Shown here: positions 21,480-32,536 of the stretch, piece after piece
Layout of the letters: every line of letters starts with the position of its first letter
Numbering within the stretch: the stretch's first letter is position 1
NCBI GenBank assembly: GCA_026119855.1
Contig: JAOWBW010000006.1
Location: 1,984,001-2,048,000, forward strand
Direction of reading: 5' to 3'
DNA: 64,000 nucleotides
Source of the DNA: Campanula takesimana
Taxonomy: Eukaryota; Streptophyta; Magnoliopsida; Asterales; Campanulaceae
Translations under genes and position numbers: made by a program
Notes under the pieces: generated by a model
Told to the model about the DNA's origin: nothing
The model's input: only the letters and a program-made list of their open reading frames with translations
Database searches by the model: none

Positions 21480-22880
21480 ATGGCTTCCAATTCTTTTGTT
21501 CTTGATTCCAAGGTTGTTAGTGGGTATGAAAAGGACTTGGACACTTTTGTGTATTCTTTCAAGACCCATCCCAAGAAGGCCTTCATTAAAGACTTCGGGT
21601 TCCGAATTCTTTTTACTTTGCGGACGTTGAAGCCGGATTGGGATTTGTTGAGAGCTGCCGTGGCTTTCTGGGATTGCGATGGCCATACCTTCAACTTTTC
21701 AGCTAATGAAATGGTACCGACTGTTGATGATTTCGGGGCCATCCTTGGCATGCCTTTGGCCGGTCGGATTGCCGTCCCTAAATATCACCGTGGTGCCATT
21801 GACTCTTGGGTTGAGTTACTGAATCTCCCCGTTGAGGACGTGAGGAAGATGTTGCACGGTACTGTGATTGACATAACTGAGTTGCCGATGTTCTTCAGTT
21901 TACACTCGGAGGATCCGGTGGTTCAATCTTTCAAGAGGAATGCCATGGCCGCTTGTCTCTTTAGTGAAGTACTGTTTGTCACACCCTTCAGGACTGCGGA
22001 TGTGCCGTTGGCTGAGATTATTTTACAAGACAAGGAGCAACAATTTAGTATAATCCCTCTTATTGTAGGGGAGACGTTGCACGGCCTTGATGAGTTACAT
22101 AGGACGGATAAGATGTGTCGGGGAATCCCTTTGCTCTTGACCATATGGCTCTGAGAACACTTCAAGATTTATTCCCCGGATGGTGATTTGTCTCCTTTTG
22201 TTGTTCATAGGAGGAAGCTGTTGATCCGGGATTTATCTGAAGAGGGTTGGAAGAAATTCTTTGCCTCTCGGGTAACCGTCGATATTGAGTGGTGCCCTCC
22301 TTCTTGGGGTCTTCGTCCTTTTGTGGAATGGACTCTTGGTTTTCAGCACGTGGTTGTACCCGGCTTGAGAGATTCTTCATTTTACCAGCCAGAGCGGGTT
22401 TTGCGGCAGTTTGGTCGCCAACAGATAATTCTTTTTCCGAGGGACGGAATGCTTCGTCCAGTTGCTTACATGGGTCCGGACTTCTCAAGTAAGCTTCAGT
22501 CGGCTTGGGGAGATGATCGCGACCGTTGGGCTTTTGCTCCTCTGCATCGGGGGAGTGTCTTCCTTCCCGAGAGCTACTTGGATTATTTGTTTGGCACCCT
22601 TTACCGTGACATCACTTGGGTCGATGTGCTTCGTGCCGAGTTGTTGGGAAAGGGTTTTGAGCCTATCAGCGCTTTCAGATATAGGGAGGCTGCTGCTGAT
22701 TCGAGTAACATTCTTGCTGACCCTTTCGGTACTCCTTTGGATGACTTTTATGCTAGGAGGCGTGCCGCAACACAGAAGGTTTCGGTGCGTATTAGTGCTC
22801 CTCCGTTATCGAAGAAGAAAAAGATTGAGAGACGATCGGGTGGTCCTTTGAAGGCTAAGAGAAAATTGGACTTTTCTTAG
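21480..22880 (+). pseudogene. Antisense extra ORF (aORF) of E4, plant mobile domain protein
   Basis: Two open stretches (21480-22154 and 22155-22880) are in one frame, separated by a single TGA at 22152-22154. E3 has an Arg codon (CGG) there. The joined product would be about 466 residues. It resembles the plant mobile domain family, with ANEMVPTVDDFGAILGMPL near residue 80 and WLREHF-type and FVEWTLGFQ blocks later. A basic tail (PLSKKKKIERRSGG, LKAKRKLDF) looks like a nuclear signal. Antisense ORFs of this type between pol and the 3' LTR are known in Tat elements; the molecular role is unproven. It converges on pol from the other strand. Confidence 0.85.
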
Positions 22881-23052
22881 TACCCTAAGAGATTGCAATT
22901 AAATTAGACCACTTTGTTTTAGGATTTAATGTTTTGATGTCTTTTGTTGCTCAATAAATCCGTTGTAATGGATTGAATAACTCATTGAATGAATAAAAAT
23001 TGCATCTTGTTATTTGAAGTGAATTGGGTATTTTTGATATGTTTTAAACTGC

Positions 23053-23105
23053 ACCCGAAGGTTGCCTACGTTCCTCCAGTTGGGAGGCTCAGGTCTCCGT
23101 AGTTC
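23053..23105 (-). other. Conserved structured motif (CTACG/CGTAG), copy B
   Basis: On the minus strand GAACTACG, GACCTGAG, CCTCC-CAACT-GGAGG, AACGTAGGCAACC. The inner stem is a perfect 5 bp. It lies between the convergent 3' ends of aORF and pol. Confidence 0.7.
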
Positions 23106-23149
23106 AAACAAACAAAGACCATTTTTTTTTTGTGTGCACCCTATTTTTT

Positions 23150-23186
23150 GCCTAGACCGCCCTTTCGGGTTTTCGATCTAGCGGGC
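23150..23186 (-). other. Predicted RNA hairpin, copy c
   Basis: Minus-strand 37-nt element with outer stem CTAGA/TCTAG and inner CCC-GAAA-GGG, a GNRA-type loop. Its partner 27 bp away has CTAGG/CCTAG and CCC-GCAA-GG, so stem changes are compensated. Confidence 0.7.
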
Positions 23187-23213
23187 TTCTTTTTTGCACG
23201 TGCTCTAATTTTT

Positions 23214-23250
23214 GCCTAGGCCGTCCTTGCGGGTTTTCAACCTAGTGAGC
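23214..23250 (-). other. Predicted RNA hairpin, copy d
   Basis: Second minus-strand copy, outer stem CTAGG/CCTAG, loop GCAA. A T-run (23251-23281) adjoins it on the plus strand, an A-run in the element RNA. Confidence 0.7.
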
Positions 23251-23284
<34 letters not shown>

Positions 23285-23298
23285 GTCTTTGTTTATTA

Positions 23299-26200
23299 AG
23301 CATAGAACCTCTTGAGCTTGTCGAGGCTGACCTCCTTTGGCAGCTGGTCACCATCTAAATCCACGAGTCGGACTGCACCGCCGCTTAGTATCTTTTTGAC
23401 CACGTACGGACCGATCCATCGGAGTCCCCATTTCCCCAGGGGATTCATGGCATTAGGAGGATGTTGTCTTAAGACAAATCTCCCACATTGATGTTTCGAG
23501 GCTTCACCTTTTTGTTGGAAACTCTTGCCATCATTTGCTGATACGCCCTTGTGCGTTCGAGTGCTCTTAGCCTTTTCTCCTCGAGTAAGGCTAGCTGTTC
23601 ATATCAACTTTGCATCCAGTCGACCTCGTTGACTTGATTCTCGAGGAGGACCCGTAGAGATGGGACTTCAAGTTCGATTGGGAGTACGGCTTCAGAACCA
23701 TAGACTAATGCATAAGGAGTTTCTCCTGTTGCTGACCGTATTGATGTGCGGTAGCCCCACAATGCTAATGGTAGCTTCTCGGGCCAATCCCTTCCTGTTG
23801 AGGCCATTTTCTTGACGATGGTCTCGATAGTCTTATTTTCTGCTTCAACCGCGCCATTTGCTTGGGGACGGTAAGGAGATGACTTGTGCTTGGTGATCTT
23901 GTATTCTACCAAAAGTGCATCCATTTCCTTCTCAAAGTGAGAGCCGTTGTCGGAAATGATTTCATGAGGCACGCCGTATCGGCACATGATATTAATCTTT
24001 ACAAATTCGGCCACTTTCTTGGCGTTGAGGGTCCGATAGGCTTGTGCTTCGACCCACTTTGTGAAGTAGTCGACGGCCACTAGGACGAATGACTGCCCAT
24101 TGCTTCCGGCAGGATGGACTTTACCGATGATGTCTATCCCCCAACAAGAGAAAGGCCAAGGTGTGACCATGTTGTAAAGTTGCGAGGGTGGAGCATGTTG
24201 CAGATTAGCATGGAATTGGCACTTGGCACACCTTTTGACTTTCTCGATACAGTCTCGTTCCATAGTGCTCCAATAGTAACCAATGCGGAGTACCTTCTTG
24301 ACTAGCATAAACCCATTCATGTGGGGTGCACACTCTCCTTCGTGCACTTCACACATTATCTCTTGAGCTTCGGCCTCATTGGCGCATAAGAGATTGATCC
24401 CATCGTGGTGCCTTTTGTAGACTCGGTCCCCAATCAGTACGTACCGAGAGGCTAGCCTTTGCAGAGCCGCTTGAGACTTCTTATTGCTATTCTCGGGATA
24501 AGTGCCATCTTTGAGGAAATTCATGATATCCGAATACCACGGAGAGTTTTTTTGAACCTCGTTGATCTCGATACTCATGCAGTACGCCGGACTGTTCCTT
24601 CGGGCAATTTTGAAAGGCTTCACCATTTTCCCTTTGGGCATTTCGACTAATGAAGCTATGGTGGCCAGTGCATCGGCGAAGCGATTTTTATCCCTTGGCA
24701 GGTAGTTGAAAGTGATCTCTTGGAATTGTTCAACCAATTCTTCAAGGTGCCGACCATACTGTTGGAGGGTCGGGTCTTGGATTCGCCATTTACCCGATTG
24801 CTGATTGATAAGGAGCAAAGAGTCGCCGAATACTTCTAGTTCCGTGACGTTTCTTTCGAGAGATGCTTCGAGCCCTGCTATGCATGCTTCGTACTCGGCA
24901 ATGTTGTTGGTAGCTTCGAATTCCAAAACGGATGGCAATGGGAGTGTAGATGTCTTTTGGATCGACAAGCAATACTCCTATACCAAAATCGTGTTTATTG
25001 GCGGCGCCATCGAAAAAAAGTTGCCACTTATTTTCCTCGGTTACAGTACAAATTAAATGCTCGTCGGGGAACTGTACGTCTTCCCCCTTCACTTCGTCAC
25101 ACGGGAATTCAGCAAGCTGGTCACTGAACACTTTCCCCATGACGGATTTTAGTGTGACGTAAGTGATATCATAGCCGGCGAGCATGAAGTACCATTTGGC
25201 TATTCTTGTTGACATGAAAGGCTTCTCGAAGATGTAGCGGAGTGGGTCCACCTTTGCTACTAGCTTGATCGGAAAAGCTTCCATATAGTGTTTGAGCTTT
25301 TGAGTAACCCAAACCAATGCTGCACATGACTTCTCTAAGACAGACTAGTTCTTTTCGCCTCCTTGGAATCGGCGACTGACAAAATAAATGGCATTCTCCT
25401 TTGTGGACTCTCGTTGCTCTTGTGCTAACATAGCCCCTAGGGCTTCATCATTGACAGTGAGATAGAGCAAAAGAGGCTTCTCCTTGTGCGGCGGAACTAG
25501 AACAGGAGGGCACGTCAAGTAATGCTTCACTTGGTCGAAGGCTTCTTGGCACGCGTCGGTCCATTCTAGAGCCACATTCTTCTTGAGTAGCTTAAAGATT
25601 GGCTCGCACATGGAAGTGAGTTGGTGCACAAACCGACTGATGTATTGCAGTCTGCCCATGAAACCTTTGATCTCTTTCTGCGTCTTTGGAGGAGGCATGT
25701 CAATAATTGCCTTGATTTTGGAGGGATCTACTTCAATTCCCCTTTCAGTGACCATATAACCAAGGACTTTGCCTCGAATAACCCCGAACGTGCACTTTGC
25801 AGGGTTGAGCCTCATCTTGTGTTGACGAAGCCTTTCGAAGAACTTGCGGAGATCGATTAAATGTTGACCATCGGTCCCTTTGGAGTGAATGATCATATCG
25901 TCCACATAGACCTCGATTTCTTTGTGAATCATATCGTGGAACAAGTCTGTCACGGCTCTTTGGTAGGAAGCCCCAGCGTTTCTTAACCTAAATGGAATGA
26001 CTGTGTAGCAAAAGGTACCCCACGGTGTTGTGAAGGCTGTCTTATGTTGATCTTCCTCGGCCATGAGAATCTGATTGTACCCAGCGAACCCATCCACGAA
26101 TGAGCGAACCTCGTAGGCAGCAGTGGAGTCGACCAGCATGTAGATGTTAGGGAGTGGAAAATCGTCTTTCGGGAAGCTTTGTTCAAATCCCGGAAGTCCA

Positions 26201-26615
26201 CACAAACTCGAACCTTGCCGTTTGCCTTTCTGACTGTCACGATGTTGGCTAACCATGCCGGATACTCGATAACCTTGATGAAACCCACACTGAGGAGCTT
26301 CTCGATCTCTTCTTTGACTTGCCGAGACCATTCTGGCTTGATCTTTCTGAGCTTCTGTTTTACTGGCTTGCCATCTTCTCTGATCGGAATTCTGTACTCC
26401 GCTACCTTTCTGTCCAAACCCGGCATGTCTTTGTATGACCATGCGAACACATCCACGAACTCCCGTAGTAGTGCAGTCAATCTGTCTCTGTCGTCCCCTT
26501 GAAGAAGCTTCCGATCTTAGTTTCCCTTGGCTCTTCGTCGGTACCCAGATTAACAACATGCAATTCTTCGACAGCCCCTGGACCATTTTCACCACGACTA
26601 CGGACCTGTTGAGAA
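23299..26615 (-). pseudogene. pol: E4 pol: RT, RNase H, integrase
   Basis: This makes and inserts element cDNA. Minus strand, from the E5 insertion site at 26615 down to the stop after KRFYA at about 23300. RT has VRVCVDFRDLNK, an intact YVDD box and LGYMVTERG. RNase H has LFFDGAANKH, EFEATNN.AEYEAC, FGDSLLLINQ and NRFADALA. Integrase has the zinc-finger Cys pair CAKC, WGIDIIGKV, IISDNGSHF and GAVEAENK, and ends in the GKWGPRWIGPY tail. Defects are a frameshift near 26165, another near 24935, and a TGA at 23604-23606 where E3 has CGA. Otherwise it is the best Tat pol here. Confidence 0.92.
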
Positions 26616-26620
26616 AGTTC

Positions 26621-28037
26621 TGTTGTTCAAATAGATACCTAGGTCCTAGAATTACTTAATCCCAATCATGTCTACACTTAGGGTCCCCCAATTTTATTAG
26701 AACCTTTTTAAGGTGCCCTTAGGATCCTTTGTGATCAGCACAGGTGTATTTCAACTCTTCATTCAAGACAAACCAGCAAGAGGAAGCAAATCAGCAGACC
26801 AGTAAACAAGTTGCCGATCAACTCTATTCTTAAACATGCGACAAGTTGCCGATCAACTTGCTACAAAAGTTGCCGATCAACTTATTAAAGAAGTTGCCGA
26901 TCAACTCCATTCACAACATGCCGATATAATAGACAGTCTGCACTGTCAGTCAGGTGACATCATTTCGTTAAAGTCAACCTTGCTGATTGTCTCTATACTG
27001 TTTTATCATAAAGTAGTTTACCTGCTCTGTAATGATTTCTACGCCGTCTGACACATAGCTACTTTTAGCTATACTCTGTCTCTACTTGCTTTTGCAGGTA
27101 ACCGGTTGAGACAAAGGGGTCTTTACCCATCAGACTTTTAAGGCACGCGTATCTTCGCCATTAATGCCAAGGATACTGCATTAAATGCTCCTCACCTACC
27201 CAGCTGGAAATTCAAATGTTATCCTTCTTCAACAAGCTAAGACATTAACTCCTCCTATAAATAGAGGACTTAGTGCATTGAAGAAGGTCGGTGATTTTAG
27301 TGCATTGAAGAGAGTTGGTTGTTTGCAGCATTCATTGAAGCTCAAACATTCCTTGTCCAGATAATCATTAGATCATTTAATAGGACATACACTTGTGCAC
27401 AAACTCTACAACACTGTTAGTATTCCCGAACTAGATTATTTTAAGGAATACGTTGTCTGAGTTTTCACACACCCACCTGAGTGAGATAAGTTCTTTTGAA
27501 CTTGCCGCTCAAATACACTTGGTCAGATATTTGCTTTACGATTCATTAAACTATCTCTAGAATTTAGTCTTTGTATCCGGCAAAGCCGCTCTTGTAATAG
27601 ACTAGGGATATTTAATAGTGCTCTTAACCCAAATCCAAGTTCTGACCAAACTTGGTAGAGGACGTAGCAGTATTTACACTGTGAACCTCTCCAAATCTCT
27701 GTGTCCTCTGTTACTTACTGTCCTTGCCGGTTGGAACTCTATCACCGGCAAATCATTACTGTTCTTGCTGACTCATCATCATTTCCATTGATCAATCTCT
27801 TGAAACTGCATTGAACTTTTAGAAACTACTTTGTGTTTAAACCAAGCTCTCAAAACCTTTTTATAAACTGATTTTGTGTGAGTTAAAACAAGTCATATCT
27901 TCTCCGCTGCGCTTACTGATAATAGTTTGCAATCTGATAAGTGACTTTGCATTTATAAAAGTGTTTCTTTGAAAAAGTTTTAATTAGGCTATTCACCCCC
28001 CCCCTCTAGCCTATTTTCCTACCAATTGGGCCTAACC
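26621..28037 (+). repeat. 5' LTR of E5
   Basis: TGTTGTTCAAATAG to CCTAACC. A TATA box (TATAAATAG) lies at about 27256-27264. The LTR ends in a 9-C run and TCTAGCC. Four AAGTTGCCGATCAACTT-type palindromes lie upstream of the TATA box. Confidence 0.95.
26808..26932 (+). promoter_or_regulatory. TGCCGAT palindrome cluster in the E5 5' LTR
   Basis: Four copies of (A)AGTTGCCGATCAACT(T), each with 6-bp inverted arms around CCGAT, and one more CATGCCGAT. The 3' LTR repeats this at about 37351-37475. The distance to the TATA box is about 330 bp. Confidence 0.75.
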
Positions 28038-28039
28038 AT

Positions 28040-28051
28040 TGGTATCAGAGC
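28040..28051 (+). promoter_or_regulatory. Primer binding site of E5
   Basis: TGGTATCAGAGC, complementary to initiator tRNA-Met, two bases after the 5' LTR. Confidence 0.95.
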
Positions 28052-28101
28052 TTGGAATTTTGAAAGAAATTTCCAAGCTTTGCAGCTTGTTTGCCGATAC
28101 C

Positions 28102-28660
28102 ATGGCAGGAAAAATCATGCAGTCATTCAACATCACCACCATTCCGTTGTTGAATGTCAACGAGTTTGGTGTCTGGAAATCTCGTATGATAAAGTATATG
28201 AACTCAATCGATGACCGGTTGATGAAGGTCATAGAAGGTGGTCCAATCATTCCGTTAAAATTTTCAACCACCTACAGACCTATTCCCTCCACTCCGCTGA
28301 CACAACATGCTGATCGAGAACTGAACAGGAAACCCATGTTCAGATTGATGAAACTTTGATTGAGAAACCCAGAGAGGAATGGACCGACGACGACAAACTT
28401 TCTGCTGCCCTAGATGGAAAAGCATGCCACATTATCTCATGTGGATTGGATGACAAGCAATACAAACTTATTGACTTGTGCTCCACGGCTCAAGAATGCT
28501 GGAACAAGCTCCTTGCATACTTTGAAGGTGACGAGCAGGTGAAGGACAACAGACTCTACGATTGCATTGCTGAGTTTGAATCCTTCAAGAAACAAGATGG
28601 TGAATCACTAAGGAGTGCCTACGACAGATTTTGCGAGGAATGCTTCATGGCCTCAACTGG
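28102..28660 (+). pseudogene. gag: E5 gag, internally deleted and frameshifted
   Basis: ATG 28102 (MAGKIMQSF) starts a Copia-type Gag with WKSRMIKYM and IEGG. The frame is lost near 28340 and continues in the pol frame (REEWTDDDKLSAALDGKA to RSAYDRFCEECFMAS). It then passes straight into protease, so the usual C-terminal half with the CCHC knuckle is missing. Particle assembly from this copy is unlikely without help. Confidence 0.8.
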
Positions 28661-31600
28661 TGCAAGCAAGGATTTGTGGATTCTAGATAGTGGCTGCTCA
28701 AGACATATGACAGGATTTGCAGATCTTCTTGCCGATACTATCGAAGCATCAGGTCCCCCAGTAGTGTTTGGTGATAATGCCAAAGGAAAAATCGTCGGTA
28801 TAGGTACCATCAAGAGAGGTGCAGTTACTGTACAGAAGGTCTCTCTAGTGGATGGTCTGAAACACAACCTTCTATCAATATCACAATTCTGTGATAAAGG
28901 AATGCAATGCGTATTTACTACTTCCAGTTGCTATGTGAAAGACATTGCTTCCAATGAAACTCTTCTCACTGCCAAATTTAAAGGTAACATTTATGCAGTA
29001 GACTTAAGTGCTATTACTGGTGTTGCTAATGTTTGTTTTGTAGCTAAGAACATCAGTGAGAACTCATGGCTATGGCACAAAAGACTCAGTCACTTGAACT
29101 TCAAATATCTATCCAAGCTTGCCGGTTCAAATCTTGTTACCGGTCTGCCTCAAGTGTCTGCTGATCAAGCAAAGAAATACAAGGCCTGCCAGCTTGGAAA
29201 ACAACATAAGTCATCTTTCCGAAGCAAGCCCTGCATGTCAACTTCTAAGTGCCTCCAATTGCTACATATGGATCTATTTGGCCCCACATCTACAGCAAGT
29301 ATCGGGGGAAGTAGATACACCTTGGTTGTAGTAGATGATTTCTCTAGATATACTTGGGTGGAAACCTTCAGTCACAAAGATGACACCTATGCTGTTGCCA
29401 CCAAGTTATTCAGACTACTACAAACTCAGAAAGAAAGCGATATCATCAGTATGAGATCAGACAACGGCACTGAATTCAAGAACAATGGTATTGCTCAGTA
29501 CTGTGATGATCATGGTATAGACCACAACTTCTCAGCTGCCGGTACACCACAACAAAATGGTGTTGTTGAGAGGAAGAACAGAACTCTCATTGAAGCTGGT
29601 AAGACCATGATTGCCGAAGCCAGGCTGCCGAAGTACTTTTGGGCTGAAGCGATCAATACAGCCTGCTTTACCCAGAACAGATCTCTAATCAACAAATTCC
29701 ATATCAAGACTCCTTATGAACTCTGGAGAGGCAGAATTCCCAACATTGGATTCTTCAAGATATTCGGCTGCAAATGTTACGTGCTATACAATGGAAAAGA
29801 GCACAGAGGTAAATTTGATGAGAAAGCTGATGAAGGAATCTTTGTTGGATACGCTAAACACAGTAAGGCCTTTCGAGTTTTCAATAAGAAACTTTTGAAA
29901 ATTGTTGAATCTGTTCATGTAACCTTTGATGAATTTGATTTGTTAGAGTCTGACAAGGCTCCAAATAGTACTAATGTGTCTAGTGCTCATGAGACAGGTG
30001 AATCCAGTAATACTAATCCTGCAGATCAAGTACCAGCTGCTGATCCAGTCATTTCAGCAGAAGAATCAGCAGATGCTCCTTATTTTCCTTCATCAGCAGA
30101 ACCAGAACCTGCTGATGAATTTCATAATCCGTTTGCCGATGCAAACTCTGCTGATCATCCTGAAGACAGATCTAGCCCTCAACCAATTTCTGTTATAAGA
30201 CCTAATCCTCCAAGCTTTCATCCACCTCTCACTCAAAGTTCTTCTCCTACACCATCTGCTGATCTTGATCCTCCTCTAGAATCCTTACAACAAGAATCAG
30301 TAAGACAAGATGTGCCGAGAGAAGTCAGAACAGTTCGTGATCATCCATTAGAAAATGTGATTGGTGATGTCTTTGGTCCCAGATTAACAAGGAACCTTAG
30401 TAGAGCATTTGCTGAAAGCCTTTTCTCATCTGCTATGGTCTCCGATATAGAACCAAAGAAGACTGAAGAAGCTCTTGCCGATCCTGGTTGGGTTGAAGCC
30501 ATGCAAGAGGAACTGAATCAGTTTGAAAGATGCAAAGTATGGGAACTTGTGCCAAGACCAACTTCTCAGCAAGTTATTGGTACTAAGTGGGTTTACAGGA
30601 ACAAATTGGATGAAGCTGGGAAAATCATTAGAAACAAAGCAAGGTTAGTTGCTAAAGGCTACCGTCAAGAGGAAGGAATCGACTACGATGAGACATTTGC
30701 TCCTGTTGCAAGATTGGAAGCTATAAGACTTTTCTTAGCCTATGCCGCCTTCAAAGAATTCAAGCTATATCAAATGGACGTGAAAAGTGCCTTCCTGAAT
30801 GGAGAACTCCAAGAACTAGTTTATGTTGAACAACCACCAGGTTTTGAGGACTCCAAGAAGCCTGATCATGTCTACCGATTAAAGAAAGCTCTCTATGGCC
30901 TAAAGCAAGCTCCAAGAGCATGGTATGAAACCCTATCTAAGTTCTTACTTAGCGATGGCTTAGGCTTCACTCGAGGTAAAATCGATACTACTTTATTTGT
31001 TGCCAAGCATAAGGGTCATTCATTGTTTGTACAAATTTATATCGATGATATTATTTTTGGTTCCACTAACGAATCACTTTGCAAGAGATTTGAGAAACTG
31101 ATGCAGAGCAAGTTCGAGATGAGCATGATGGGTGAACTAACATATTTCCTTGGACTTCAAGTCAAACAAACCCATGAAGGAATATTCATCAGTCAAGCCA
31201 AGTATGCCAAAGAACTTATCAAGAAGTTTGGCTTTGACAATGCTCACTCTCAAAGCACACCGATGGGCACTAACATTCACTTAGATAAGGATGAGTCTGG
31301 TAAGAAAGTAGATGTAATAGTCTACCGAGGTATGATCGGCTCACTCCTCTATCTTACTGCCAGTAGACCAGATATTATGTTTGCTGTTTGTGTTTGTGCC
31401 AGGTTTCAAGCTGACCCTAGGGAATCCCATCTGCAGGCTGTAAAACGTATTATTAAGTATTTATGTGGCACTGCTAACCTTGGATTATGGTATGCAAGAG
31501 ATTCATCTTTCAATCTAATAGGTTATTCAGATGCAGACTTTGCAGCTTGTAGGGTGACCAGAAAGAGTACAAGTGGAACATGCCAATTTCTTGGTGATAG

Positions 31601-31985
31601 ATTGGTGTCTTGGTCCTGTAAGAAGAAAGCATCAATCTCCACTTCCACTACTGAAGCTGAGTACATAGCTGCCGGCAGTTGCTGTTCACAGATTCTATGG
31701 ATGAAGCAGCAGCTGGTTGACTATGAAGTACCATCTCAAATTTGTCCCATCTATTGTGACAACCAATCAGCAATTTCAGTATCAAACAATCCGGTCATGC
31801 ATTCCAAAACCAAGCACATAGACATCAAATACCACTTCCTGAAGGAACATGTTGAAAAAGGGAATGTTGTGCTGCTCAAAGTCCATACCGATTTCCAAAG
31901 AGCAGACATACTAACAAAGCCCTTGGATCAGAAAAGATTTGAATTCCTCAGAGGTGAATTAGGTATGATTGATTTTTATGGTTAA
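28356..31985 (+). CDS. pol: E5 polyprotein: gag tail, protease, integrase, RT, RNase H
   Basis: A single open frame of 1,209 codons with no internal stop; no ATG marks its start because it is read on from gag. Protease has WILDSGCSRHMTG. The integrase zinc finger has WHKRLSHLN, but the first Cys of the CxxC pair is Tyr (KYKACQLGK). The catalytic triad is seen in LLHMDLFGP, RSDNGTEFKN and QQNGVVERKNR. RT has KARLVAKGYRQ, QMDVKSAFLNGEL and YIDDIIFGS. RNase H has GYSDADFA, STTEAEYIAA and YCDNQSA. It ends TKPLDQKRFEFLRGELGM. Long intactness supports recent insertion. Confidence 0.95.
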   Translation: MIEKPREEWTDDDKLSAALDGKACHIISCGLDDKQYKLIDLCSTAQECWNKLLAYFEGDEQVKDNRLYDCIAEFESFKKQDGESLRSAYDRFCEECFMASTGASKDLWILDSGCSRHMTGFADLLADTIEASGPPVVFGDNAKGKIVGIGTIKRGAVTVQKVSLVDGLKHNLLSISQFCDKGMQCVFTTSSCYVKDIASNETLLTAKFKGNIYAVDLSAITGVANVCFVAKNISENSWLWHKRLSHLNFKYLSKLAGSNLVTGLPQVSADQAKKYKACQLGKQHKSSFRSKPCMSTSKCLQLLHMDLFGPTSTASIGGSRYTLVVVDDFSRYTWVETFSHKDDTYAVATKLFRLLQTQKESDIISMRSDNGTEFKNNGIAQYCDDHGIDHNFSAAGTPQQNGVVERKNRTLIEAGKTMIAEARLPKYFWAEAINTACFTQNRSLINKFHIKTPYELWRGRIPNIGFFKIFGCKCYVLYNGKEHRGKFDEKADEGIFVGYAKHSKAFRVFNKKLLKIVESVHVTFDEFDLLESDKAPNSTNVSSAHETGESSNTNPADQVPAADPVISAEESADAPYFPSSAEPEPADEFHNPFADANSADHPEDRSSPQPISVIRPNPPSFHPPLTQSSSPTPSADLDPPLESLQQESVRQDVPREVRTVRDHPLENVIGDVFGPRLTRNLSRAFAESLFSSAMVSDIEPKKTEEALADPGWVEAMQEELNQFERCKVWELVPRPTSQQVIGTKWVYRNKLDEAGKIIRNKARLVAKGYRQEEGIDYDETFAPVARLEAIRLFLAYAAFKEFKLYQMDVKSAFLNGELQELVYVEQPPGFEDSKKPDHVYRLKKALYGLKQAPRAWYETLSKFLLSDGLGFTRGKIDTTLFVAKHKGHSLFVQIYIDDIIFGSTNESLCKRFEKLMQSKFEMSMMGELTYFLGLQVKQTHEGIFISQAKYAKELIKKFGFDNAHSQSTPMGTNIHLDKDESGKKVDVIVYRGMIGSLLYLTASRPDIMFAVCVCARFQADPRESHLQAVKRIIKYLCGTANLGLWYARDSSFNLIGYSDADFAACRVTRKSTSGTCQFLGDRLVSWSCKKKASISTSTTEAEYIAAGSCCSQILWMKQQLVDYEVPSQICPIYCDNQSAISVSNNPVMHSKTKHIDIKYHFLKEHVEKGNVVLLKVHTDFQRADILTKPLDQKRFEFLRGELGMIDFYG

Positions 31986-32536
31986 AATTGTGCTAACTTT
32001 GCTACTTGTGTTAGTCTGCCGATCAAATCAGCAGAGCATCAATTATCTTGCTGACCACGAACATGCCGACAAAATCTTGCCGATCAAAATTTTGTCAAAA
32101 TCATCTTGCCGATTCTATTTATATATCTTGCCGATTCAATATCTTGCCGATTCAATCATTTTGCCGATTCAAGCTATCTTGCCGATTGATAAAATCAAAT
32201 CAGCACGTCTCTGCAAAAGTTAAGATTCCTGACACATGACGTAAGCAATCAAATCAAAGGTACATCGGTCACACCATCTCCCTGACACGTGTGTGTACCT
32301 CTCTTATCCAAAATCGTGTCAAGATGTATTCCATTTAATGCGATACATCAGTAGGTAAACAGGTCATCATCACTTCTATTTTATTTTTGACTAATTTACC
32401 CTTTCTCCCTCTTACTTTTAACTGTTCACCTTACTGATTTGTGTGTGAATTAATTTTTGCGTGCGCACGTTCTTCGAGATTATAGGTACAGTTATTTCTC
32501 TCCCTTGCCCTCTCATATTCTCTCTCTCCCCCATAA
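31986..32536 (+). other. E5 spacer between pol and extra ORF, with TGCCGAT cluster
   Basis: Non-coding. At 32016-32200 TGCCGAT or TGCCGAC occurs eight times, mostly as CTTGCCGATT, about 15-25 bp apart; CAGCA words lie between them. The cluster ends about 340 bp before a TATA-like box, a spacing like that in the LTR. Confidence 0.75.

Noticed and set aside
21480..22880. The plant mobile domain ORF as a host gene
   Set aside because: It lies inside E4 between pol and the 3' LTR, and E3 has the homologous ORF in the same relative place; it belongs to the element.
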